From Deltaproteobacteria bacterium (lineage in GTDB: Bacteria > Desulfobacterota > Binatia > UBA9968), in assembly GCA_021323355.1 (NCBI GenBank), contig JAJONK010000046.1, forward strand, positions 1-17,983: DNA of 17,983 nt, read 5' to 3'. The position numbers and the translations under genes are program-made. The notes beneath the pieces were generated by a model. It was not told where the DNA came from, made no database searches, and saw only the letters and a program-made list of their open reading frames with translations. Below are positions 1-6,354 of this stretch, piece after piece (position 1 is the stretch's first letter; each line of letters opens with the position of its first letter).

Positions 1-1519
1 CTATAATGCCGCCACGACTTTTGTCGATGAAAACATCACCCAAGGTCGCGGCGGCAGAATCGCGATTTACTACCAAGACGAAGCGATCACCTACCAAGAA
101 GTCTACGAAAAAGTAAACCGGACCGGTAATGCTTTAAAAGAGCTCGGTGTCGAAATCGAGCATCGGGTATTACTTGCTCTTCCGGACTCGCCTGAGTTTG
201 CTTACAGCTTTTTCGGCGCCATAAAGATCGGCGCGGTGCCGATTCCGACGAATCCTTGGATGGCGGCAAAGGATTACGAATACTTGATCAATGACAGTCG
301 AGCGCGCGCCATCATCGTCCACGAATCGGTGTTCCCAGAAATTGCCAAGATTTGGGACAACACCAGATACCTTAAACATATTCTGGTTGTCGGCAAAGGC
401 CAGGCAAAAGCGCGATCCTACCAAGAGCTCATCGCTCGAGCATCAGAGTACCTGGGACCAGAGCCAACCCAGCGCGATGATGTGGGCTTTTGGGGTTACA
501 CGTCAGGCAGCACTGGAGTGCCCAAAGGCGCGGTTCACCTGCAGCACGACATGATAACGATCACCGATCTGTTCGTGAAACCGGTCCTGGGCATGAATGA
601 GAACGATCGCTGTTTTTCGGCATCGAAGCTTTTTTTTTCTTACGGGTTGGGCAACTCACTTTACTTTCCCTTTCGCTTCGGCGCCTCAACCGTTCTCTGG
701 CCCGAAAAACCGGATCCGGAAAAAATTCTTCAGGTCATCGACAGATATAAACCGACGTTCTTCTTTTCCGTGCCGACGCTCTACGCGCGATTTTTGCGAA
801 TCGAGAAAAAATACGACTTGAGCTCGTTGCGCATCTGTCTTTCTTCTGGCGAGCCATTGCCGCCGGCAATCTTTCAACACTGGCAAGAGCGGTTCGGCAT
901 GGAATTGCTTGATGTCGTCGGTTCCACCGAAGCAACCCATGATTTTCTCGCCAATCGCCCGGGCAGGGCTAAGGCCGGTAGCAGCGGCGAAGTAACCCCC
1001 GCTTTCGAAGCCAAGATCGTCGACGATGGCGGGCACGAAGTTCCGCTGGGGGAAATTGGCAACTTAATGGTAAAAGGCGACGCCAACTCTCCCTACTACT
1101 GGAACAAACATGAACAAACCAAACGCGTTATGCAAGGCGAGTGGCTGAAAACCGGCGATACGTACTATACCGACGCCGAGGGTTACTACTGGTACTGCGG
1201 CCGCTCCGATGACATGATGAAAGTGGGTGGTTTATGGGTCTCGCCGATCGAAATTGAAAACACCTTGATGGAGCATCCGGCGGTGCTCGAGTCGGGTGTT
1301 ATCGGCGATACCGACGCGGAAGGTTTGCTCAAGCCGAAAGCGTATGTCCTGTTGAAGACCGAGTTTAAACCTAGCGACGAACTGCGTTTAGAACTCCAGA
1401 CCCACGTCAAAACCAGACTTGCGCCTTACAAATATCCGCGTTGGATCGAGTTTGTCGAGGACCTTCCTAAAACTGTCACCGGCAAAATCCAACGCTTCCG
1501 CCTGCGCGCCGGCAGTTAG
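1..1519 (+). CDS. Benzoate-CoA ligase family acyl-CoA synthetase (5' truncated by window)
   Basis: ATP-dependent aryl/acyl-CoA ligase of the ANL (AMP-forming) superfamily. It would activate an aromatic or related carboxylic acid to its CoA thioester in the cytoplasm. The frame is open from base 2, so the start lies outside the window, and the first residues (NAATTFVDEN) are typical of the benzoate-CoA ligase N-terminus. The P-loop-like A3 motif GYTSGSTGVPKGAVH lies near 495-540, GSTEATHDF near 930, the adenylate-binding LKTGDTYYTD near 1145, and GRSDDMMKVGGLWVSP at the hinge near 1200. The C-terminal catalytic lysine is in KTVTGKIQR near 1470. No internal stop or frameshift is seen. The class II aldolase gene follows after 30 bp on the same strand, so the two are probably co-transcribed. 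Family is confident. Benzoate itself as substrate is not shown, because relatives use other aryl acids. Confidence 0.88.
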   Translation, partial: YNAATTFVDENITQGRGGRIAIYYQDEAITYQEVYEKVNRTGNALKELGVEIEHRVLLALPDSPEFAYSFFGAIKIGAVPIPTNPWMAAKDYEYLINDSRARAIIVHESVFPEIAKIWDNTRYLKHILVVGKGQAKARSYQELIARASEYLGPEPTQRDDVGFWGYTSGSTGVPKGAVHLQHDMITITDLFVKPVLGMNENDRCFSASKLFFSYGLGNSLYFPFRFGASTVLWPEKPDPEKILQVIDRYKPTFFFSVPTLYARFLRIEKKYDLSSLRICLSSGEPLPPAIFQHWQERFGMELLDVVGSTEATHDFLANRPGRAKAGSSGEVTPAFEAKIVDDGGHEVPLGEIGNLMVKGDANSPYYWNKHEQTKRVMQGEWLKTGDTYYTDAEGYYWYCGRSDDMMKVGGLWVSPIEIENTLMEHPAVLESGVIGDTDAEGLLKPKAYVLLKTEFKPSDELRLELQTHVKTRLAPYKYPRWIEFVEDLPKTVTGKIQRFRLRAGS

Positions 1520-1549
1520 GCTTCAATCATCAAGTGAGGGAACACACCT

Positions 1550-2254
1550 ATGAGTAACGTGAAAGAACTCAAAGAAAGCTTAGCCTTGTCGTGCAACATT
1601 CTCGCGTACGAAGGTCACTGGGACAATATCCTTGGCCACGTTTCAGTCAGAATTCCCGGCAAAGAGCGAATTCTCATGAAGCCGCACAGCTTCGGGTTTG
1701 AGGAAATTCGACCGGAACACGTTATCGAAGTTGATTTGGATGGCAACAAAGTCGGCGGCAAGTACGAGCGTCATTCCGAGGTATTCATCCACACCGAAAT
1801 CTTCAAGGCGAGACAGGACGTCCAATGCGTCGTGCACTCCCATCCACCGCATGCAATTGCCCTCGGTTCGCTGCGTCAGCCGCTTCGTCCGATCAGCCAT
1901 GAGGGCAACATATTTTATGAAGGGCTGCCGCTGTTTGATCTCACGACCGCTCTGATTCGAACCCCGGAACTCGGGGTAGAGGTAGCCAAGAGCCTGGGCA
2001 AGTGTCGCGGCTTATTGATGAAGAATCACGGCTCCACCGTGGTCGGCGAAAGTATTGAAGTGGCGACGCTCTATGCCATTTTCCTTGAGAAAGCAGCACG
2101 TATCCAGCTTATGGCGACAGCTTCAGGCGATCCGTCATGGACCAGCGACCAAGAATCAGCGATTAAATACGAGCAGATCTACACGCCACATCGTCTCGGT
2201 TCAATGTGGGAGTACTTTGCACGCCGGGCCAAGAAATTCCGCAAATCCACGTAA
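1550..2254 (+). CDS. Class II aldolase/adducin family protein
   Basis: A 234-residue cytoplasmic metalloenzyme of the class II aldolase/adducin fold, the family of L-fuculose-phosphate aldolase, ribulose-phosphate epimerase and several decarboxylases. The zinc-site histidines are visible: H96 and H98 in the motif VVHSHPPHA and H160 in MKNHGST. E77 in ERHSEVFIH is in the position of the usual catalytic glutamate. The length is normal for a stand-alone domain. The ATG has a purine-rich GTGAGGG about 10 nt upstream. It follows the CoA ligase by 30 bp and may act in the same catabolic pathway, for example as an aldolase or decarboxylase on a ring-cleavage or side-chain product, but the substrate cannot be read from the sequence. 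Confidence 0.85.
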   Translation: MSNVKELKESLALSCNILAYEGHWDNILGHVSVRIPGKERILMKPHSFGFEEIRPEHVIEVDLDGNKVGGKYERHSEVFIHTEIFKARQDVQCVVHSHPPHAIALGSLRQPLRPISHEGNIFYEGLPLFDLTTALIRTPELGVEVAKSLGKCRGLLMKNHGSTVVGESIEVATLYAIFLEKAARIQLMATASGDPSWTSDQESAIKYEQIYTPHRLGSMWEYFARRAKKFRKST

Positions 2255-2260
2255 ACATTG

Positions 2261-2337
2261 CTGCGGTAAACTCCTAAGCCTCGATGCCGAAGCCCGGCCA
2301 AGGGACTCAGGCGTTCGATGCTCAGAGTTTACCGCAG
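2261..2337. repeat. 77-nt long inverted repeat (hairpin) between convergent genes
   Basis: The outer 13 bp are a perfect inverted repeat: CTGCGGTAAACTC at 2261-2273 and GAGTTTACCGCAG at 2325-2337. The arms continue inward imperfectly (AGC-C-TCGA..GCC against GGC..TCGA-GCT), giving arms of about 28 nt (2261-2288 and 2310-2337) around a 21-nt loop. It starts 7 bp after the aldolase stop codon and ends 19 bp from the stop of the convergent binding-protein gene. No T-run follows on either strand, so it is not a classical intrinsic terminator. No flanking target duplication is visible. It may act as a bidirectional transcription or mRNA-stability barrier, or be a REP/MITE-like remnant. Confidence 0.75.
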
Positions 2338-2355
2338 GGGACTCTAAAGAAAGCG

Positions 2356-3324
2356 CTACTTTCCGCCGGCTTTCTTATCCAGTTCGGCGACAAAGCGCAT
2401 ATCCATAAGGTCTTCCGACTTCATGTTCTTAGCCCCTGGTTCTTTGTCAGCCAGTTCAGCTAGCACTGCTTCCATGCCTTTGCGGCTTACGTAGGGGGGA
2501 TATTCCAGATATTCGCGAAACTGACTGTACGTATCTTCCTGGATTTCAGGATCACTTACCTTAAGCTGTTTTTGAATCATTTTCAGTGCCGCTGGCTTGT
2601 TATTTTTAAATAACTGAACACCTTCAGCGTACGCCCGCACCACTCGGCGCACGATCTCTTCGTTGGCCTTAATATACGAACGGCTCGTTCCCACCGCCAC
2701 CGAAACGAACTCGGGTCCTTCTTTGGCGACATTCATTAACTCGATGAAGCCGGACCGCTTCGCTCGCGCGTTTGTCGGTGGCGACATGACTCCGGCGTCA
2801 ATTTGGCCAGCCGCGAGAGCTGTATAGATATTCGGCACTTCAAGTAGCGGCAACAACTGGTAATCGTTAGTCCTCAAGCCCGCGGAGGCGAGCGCGAAGA
2901 GCGCCGAAGTATGCGTGGAGGAACCCACCCGGGTAATGCCGATCTTTTTTCCTTTCAAATCAGCGATACGCTTGAATTCCGGTTTCGCCATCAGGGAAAA
3001 GACCTGCCGGTTGGTCGCTCCCGCAACCAGGGCCAGGCTTGCTCCTTTGAGATTGGCCTGCGCCGCGTTGGCGCCGTCCATGAATGAGAAAGATATTTCA
3101 CCTGCCAGTATCGCCTGGATGCCACGCGAGCTCGAAGGAATATGAATCAACTCGACATCAGCTCCGTGTTTTTTGAACAATCCTTCCTGGTGCGCCATGA
3201 ACATGCCGCTTTGCGCGCCGGTTACCGCCGTCCAGTTGATACGGACCGGGTTCTGGGCCAGTGCCGGAACGGCTAGAAAAAGAGACATGCCCACCAAAAC
3301 TGAATTGATCTGCCATTTTTTCAT
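2356..3324 (-). CDS. ABC transporter substrate-binding protein, NMT1/TauA/SsuA-like
   Basis: Periplasmic solute-binding protein of the type 2 periplasmic-binding fold (NMT1/TauA group), expected to deliver a small organic substrate to an ABC importer. A signal peptide is clear: MKKWQ, a hydrophobic stretch (VLVGMSLFLAVPALA), and likely cleavage after ALA before QNPVRI. The mature region has typical family features: an N-terminal TGAQSGMFMAHQEGLFKKHG segment, DLKGKKIGITRVGSSTHT near the middle, and ALAAGQIDAGVMSPP. I chose ATG 3324 with GGAG about 7 nt upstream; an in-frame TTG at 3330 would add two residues and is less likely. No permease or ATPase gene is adjacent, so it is an orphan binding protein, as is common in lineages rich in such proteins. 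The substrate is unknown. Confidence 0.85.
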   Translation of the reverse strand: MKKWQINSVLVGMSLFLAVPALAQNPVRINWTAVTGAQSGMFMAHQEGLFKKHGADVELIHIPSSSRGIQAILAGEISFSFMDGANAAQANLKGASLALVAGATNRQVFSLMAKPEFKRIADLKGKKIGITRVGSSTHTSALFALASAGLRTNDYQLLPLLEVPNIYTALAAGQIDAGVMSPPTNARAKRSGFIELMNVAKEGPEFVSVAVGTSRSYIKANEEIVRRVVRAYAEGVQLFKNNKPAALKMIQKQLKVSDPEIQEDTYSQFREYLEYPPYVSRKGMEAVLAELADKEPGAKNMKSEDLMDMRFVAELDKKAGGK

Positions 3325-3358
3325 CGACAAACTCCGATCTCATGATGTCGGCCCATGC

Positions 3359-3387
3359 GTAATACCAAAGACGTATAAGAGAGTCAA
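3359..3387 (-). promoter_or_regulatory. Candidate sigma70-type promoter for the binding-protein gene
   Basis: Read on the minus strand, TTGACT (3382-3387) lies exactly 17 bp from TATTAC (3359-3364), which is preceded by TGG as in an extended -10 element. It points into the substrate-binding protein gene whose ATG is 35 bp away. The call rests on consensus match and spacing only. The same 100-bp gap must also carry the divergent promoter for the gene at 3435, for which I see no strong candidate. Confidence 0.45.
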
Positions 3388-3434
3388 TTCCGCATTCCGT
3401 TGGCAATCCCTGTGAACCGTGCTAGATAGGCCGC

Positions 3435-4400
3435 ATGAGTAGAAAGGTACACCTCACGTTGGCTTGCGGGGACTACGAAAGCGTCCGCGCACTCAAGGAA
3501 GGAAGCGTTAAGCCGGACGGAATTGAACTAACGGTACTAACCGATATGACCTCGGACATCCGCCACTGGCGCATGGTTCGCAACCGCGAGTTTGATGTCG
3601 CCGAACTGTCGATGTCCAATTATCTCATGGCCAAGTATGTTGGCCTGCCGTTTAATGCGATACCGGTTTTTCTTCACCGTCGCTTCCGTCATGGCTTCAT
3701 CTTTCTCAATACTTGCAAAGCTATCGCCCAGCCGACGGACTTGATCGGCAAGAAAGTAGGCCTGCGCAATTTTCAAGCTACAGCAAATTTATGGATTCGT
3801 GGCATTTTGGAGCACGAGCATAAGGTCCCGCATAAGCAGATCCACTGGTTCAAGCAAGATGATGAAGAAGTCGAATGGAGCGCGCCCGCGGATTTGCACC
3901 TCGAACGGATAGCTTCAGGAAAACATGTTGAACAAATGCTAGTCGATGGCGAATTGGACGCTTTGGTTCATCCTGAACTGATTAAACCGATTTTGGAAAA
4001 AGATCCGCGAGTTACCCGTCTTTTTCCAAATTACCGGGATCTCGAAATGGATTATTTCAAGCGCACGGGCATTTTTCCGATCATGCACACTACAGCCATC
4101 AAGCAAGAAGTCATCGATAAGTATCCGTGGGTGCCGATCAACCTGATGCAGGCATTCGAGGAATCCAAAATTGCCGCATACAAGCGACTGGAAAATCCGA
4201 GAATCGTCCCATTAGCCTGGTTTCGTCATTTCTTGGAAGAACAGGAAGATATTCTCGGCAAAGATCCCTGGGTTTACGGACTCGGCGAGGCCAATTGCAA
4301 GACTCTGGAAACGTTGATGCAATATTCTCAGGAGCAAGGCCTGCTCGGCCGCAAAATGACGCTTGACGAATTATTCGTCAATACCACCGACCATTCCTAA
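3435..4400 (+). CDS. 4,5-dihydroxyphthalate decarboxylase-like / PBP2-fold protein
   Basis: A 321-residue protein resembling the 4,5-dihydroxyphthalate decarboxylase (Pht5) group, itself within the type 2 periplasmic-binding fold. Visible family features are the N-terminal LTLACGDYESVRALKEGSV, then GIELTVL, the segment EFDVAELSMSNYLMA (residues about 54-68), LIGKKVGLRNFQATANLWIRG, and GELDALVHPE in the second lobe. No signal peptide is present, so it is probably cytoplasmic, which fits an enzyme or intracellular sensor better than a transport receptor. It is transcribed divergently from the secreted binding protein and heads towards the SDR wreck at 4401. The Shine-Dalgarno is weak (AGG in ATAGGCCGC). 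Many genomes carry several paralogues labelled as decarboxylases without proof of activity, so the enzymatic role is uncertain. Confidence 0.75.
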   Translation: MSRKVHLTLACGDYESVRALKEGSVKPDGIELTVLTDMTSDIRHWRMVRNREFDVAELSMSNYLMAKYVGLPFNAIPVFLHRRFRHGFIFLNTCKAIAQPTDLIGKKVGLRNFQATANLWIRGILEHEHKVPHKQIHWFKQDDEEVEWSAPADLHLERIASGKHVEQMLVDGELDALVHPELIKPILEKDPRVTRLFPNYRDLEMDYFKRTGIFPIMHTTAIKQEVIDKYPWVPINLMQAFEESKIAAYKRLENPRIVPLAWFRHFLEEQEDILGKDPWVYGLGEANCKTLETLMQYSQEQGLLGRKMTLDELFVNTTDHS

Positions 4401-4735
4401 TTCTTACGGAACGACCATTGTCGCCGGCGTCGGACGATTGGGCGCATCCCTAGCGCGCGCCTTGGTGCGCCAAGGTTATGCCATGGCGCTTTTATGTCGC
4501 GGCACTGAGACAAGCACCTCCGGGTTGCTGAAGAAATCCGACTCGCCAAGGCAAAGCGCTGTCGTCCAACCACGTTAGCCGGGCCGAGTCCGTACAAAAG
4601 GCGGCGGATGTTAGGTCAATCTTTGGCGTGGGAATTCACCCGATAGCATTGCCGCGATCGTCCTATTCACGTTTAAACAAACGCCCTATTTTGGATGCAC
4701 GAACTCGACCTGCGGCCTCACCTGAGTCGTTCTGA
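4401..4735 (+). pseudogene. Decayed short-chain dehydrogenase/reductase (SDR) gene
   Basis: Remnants of one SDR are spread over three frames. Just after the preceding stop, TTIVAGVGRLGASLARALVR (about 4408-4467) continuing QGYAMALLCRG is an SDR nucleotide-binding N-terminus, but the glycine motif is one residue short. A second frame gives EIRLAKAK (about 4532), and a third VSRAESVQKAADVRSIFGV (about 4578-4632), matching the usual DVS..ESV...V...FG stretch. Most of the catalytic region, including the expected NNAG and YxxxK motifs, is absent. The characteristic C-terminus of this SDR subgroup reappears as WMHELDLRPHL at 4692-4724, with PESF and a stop (4733-4735) one frame over. Point frameshifts plus a large internal deletion are the simplest reading. 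It probably once belonged to the flanking catabolic cluster. The first and last bases are approximate. Confidence 0.7.
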
Positions 4736-4762
4736 ATCCTACGGGGAACCTTCTAATGGTGA

Positions 4763-4791
4763 TTGATCTTACCTCTAGTTTAGCGTAGATT
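4763..4791 (+). promoter_or_regulatory. Weak candidate promoter for the small gene at 4889
   Basis: TTGATC (4763-4768) and TAGATT (4786-4791) are separated by 17 bp and point towards the small gene at 4889, leaving a leader of about 90 nt. Each hexamer matches consensus at four of six positions, so this may be chance. The remaining 4792-4888 stretch holds only a short ATGGGA...TCCCAT inverted repeat near 4818-4843 and a strong Shine-Dalgarno just before the gene. Confidence 0.25.
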
Positions 4792-4888
4792 TTCACACCT
4801 TGGCGGTAATTGGCAGATGGGAGCTTATCGTTCTCATCCCATTAAGTAGCTCAGGGGGCATTCTCTATTTGCCAGGGAGGACATCATT

Positions 4889-5254
4889 ATGTTTGGAAAA
4901 GGCGTTCATCAAGAAGAAGAAGCTTTGCTCCGTGAAATCATTCGTACGATCGATAAAAAAATGGATTACAGCGCGCGCGAAGGCGAAGGATCACGATTTA
5001 CGCTGCATTTTACTGCGCGGGGTCATGACGCCGTTGTCTCGCTCGATCTCGAAGATCTCAAAGCTGCTCTCCGAGATATGACCAGGCGCAATCAGATCCG
5101 TCAGAAGATCAAAGCTCGCTATGATCACCTGGATCAATCACGCTACGGCGCTGATATTTTAGGCTTAAAATCTGCCAGGCTATTGCGCGCCGCGCCTAAG
5201 CCCGAGCCTGGAAGACAGCAGCGCGGTTTTGGCCGCGGCGGGCCGCGGCGCTGA
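4889..5254 (+). CDS. Small hypothetical protein with basic Gly/Arg-rich tail
   Basis: A 121-residue protein I do not recognise. It has a strong ribosome binding site (AGGGAGGA, 7-8 nt before the ATG), which supports it being a real gene. The N-terminal part (EEEALLREIIRTIDKKMDY) looks helical and is followed by a short beta-like stretch (SRFTLHFTARGHDAVVSLDL). A charged helical segment follows (DLKAALRDMTRRNQIRQKIKARYDHL), then a proline/glycine/arginine tail ending QRGFGRGGPRR. No signal peptide or membrane segment is present, so it is cytoplasmic. The basic tail is compatible with nucleic-acid binding, but that is only a guess. It lies 75 bp upstream of the lyase gene on the same strand. 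Confidence 0.7.
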   Translation: MFGKGVHQEEEALLREIIRTIDKKMDYSAREGEGSRFTLHFTARGHDAVVSLDLEDLKAALRDMTRRNQIRQKIKARYDHLDQSRYGADILGLKSARLLRAAPKPEPGRQQRGFGRGGPRR

Positions 5255-5329
5255 CTTAACTTCCCACCGATTCGTTCCCCGAAGCACGTGCTCGATCGGC
5301 TGTTCATAAATCCGGCTTAGGAGTTTCCT

Positions 5330-6193
5330 ATGGACAAAGCGGAAATGATTCGGCGATCATTGAAAAAAAGCGGCCAGCTGGTCATGCCTGGAGTCTACGA
5401 TGCGCTGAGCGCACAGATCGCCACTAAGACAGGTTTCGAAGTTATTTTTATAAGCGGTTATAGCCTTGCCGCAACGATGCTCGGGGAGCCTGATTTCGGT
5501 ATTCTAACCCAAACGGAAATGTTGTCGGCAGCTCAGCGAATTTGTTCGGTGACCGACTTGCCGGTGATTGTCGATGCCGACACCGGCTACGGCAATGCGA
5601 TTAACGTTATTAGAACCGTCGATGAATTGATCAGAATTGGCGCTGCCGGCATGTTTTTAGAAGACCAGGTGTGGCCTAAGCGATGTGGGCACATGAAAGG
5701 CAAGCAGGTCATTCCACTCGAAGAACAATTAAAAAAATTGCAGGCTGCCATAGACACTAAAAGGAACCGCGACTTCTTCATCGTTGCGCGCACCGACGCG
5801 CGACAAGCTCTAGGTTTGAATGAGGCGATCACCCGTGGAATTGCATTCAAGAAGGCCGGCGCCGATGCGGTGTTTATTGAGGCTCCGGAAACAAAAGAAG
5901 AGATGCTCGAGATCGCGCGCTGTGTGCCGCCACCATTAGTAGCCAATATGCTAGAGCGGGGTGTCACTCCTTTGATGGGACCACAAGAACTGCGTGATCT
6001 GGGCTTCGACCTGGTCGTTTGGCCGCTGGCACCGCTTTATTCGGTAGCAAAGTCGCTAAATGAGGTTTATACGACGCTTCGCCGGGACGGAACAACGGTG
6101 GATATTTTGGACCGCTTGATGCCCTTCGATGAATTTAACAGGATTGTGGGTTTAGAAGAAAAGTACCAGTTAGACGAAAAGTACCGGAGCTAG
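5330..6193 (+). CDS. Isocitrate lyase / PEP mutase family enzyme (2-methylisocitrate lyase or oxaloacetate decarboxylase-like)
   Basis: A 287-residue (beta/alpha)8 enzyme of the isocitrate lyase/phosphoenolpyruvate mutase superfamily. These Mg-dependent cytoplasmic enzymes cleave C-C bonds of 2-hydroxy/2-oxo acids. Visible are MPGVYDALSA at the N-terminus, the Mg-binding DADTGYGN (82-89), EDQVWPKRCGH with the catalytic-loop KRCGH at 117-121 (C119 the expected acid/base), ARTDAR, and GADAVFIEAP. Presence of the cysteine loop favours a lyase over a PEP mutase. TTAGGAG sits 6 nt before the ATG. Length is normal. The extreme C-terminus carries a six-residue tandem duplication, LEEKYQ-LDEKYR. The gene converges on dnaN. 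Its place beside catabolic genes suggests organic acid metabolism, but the substrate is open. Confidence 0.85.
   Translation: MDKAEMIRRSLKKSGQLVMPGVYDALSAQIATKTGFEVIFISGYSLAATMLGEPDFGILTQTEMLSAAQRICSVTDLPVIVDADTGYGNAINVIRTVDELIRIGAAGMFLEDQVWPKRCGHMKGKQVIPLEEQLKKLQAAIDTKRNRDFFIVARTDARQALGLNEAITRGIAFKKAGADAVFIEAPETKEEMLEIARCVPPPLVANMLERGVTPLMGPQELRDLGFDLVVWPLAPLYSVAKSLNEVYTTLRRDGTTVDILDRLMPFDEFNRIVGLEEKYQLDEKYRS
6152..6185 (+). repeat. 18-bp tandem duplication at the 3' end of the lyase gene
   Basis: TTAGAAGAAAAGTACC (6152-6167) recurs as TTAGACGAAAAGTACC (6170-6185), 15 of 16 identical at a period of 18 bp. It encodes LEEKYQ then LDEKYR just before the stop codon. It keeps frame and probably arose by replication slippage. 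Confidence 0.7.
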
Positions 6194-6246
6194 ATTTCGC
6201 AACAAATCACATTCACGTCACGCACCCAAGTTAGAGTATCACAACA

Positions 6247-6354
6247 TTACAAACGCATCGGCATCAGGACATAAAGGTAGCCTTCTTTGCCGCCCTTCTT
6301 CACCAAGCTCGGGCTGAGTTCGTCTTTTAGCTCGATTTGCACCTCCCCATCATC
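6247..6354 (-). pseudogene. dnaN: Out-of-frame C-terminal remnant of dnaN
   Basis: On the minus strand, in the frame one step away from the dnaN reading frame, this stretch encodes DDGEVQIELKDELSP followed by SLVKKGGKEGYLYVLMPMRL and a stop (6247-6249). This is unmistakably the conserved end of the DNA polymerase sliding clamp, including the MPMRL tail that forms part of the protein-binding cleft. It lies immediately after the point where the dnaN frame is lost. The codons between PMM and DDGE, about 15-16 residues normally reading like (V)GFN....LDAL..., are missing. Confidence 0.8.

Noticed and set aside
630..638. Run of nine T inside the CoA ligase gene as a slippage/phase-variation tract
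   Set aside because: The frame is intact across it (Leu-Phe-Phe-Ser) and a single 9-T run is not evidence of phase variation.
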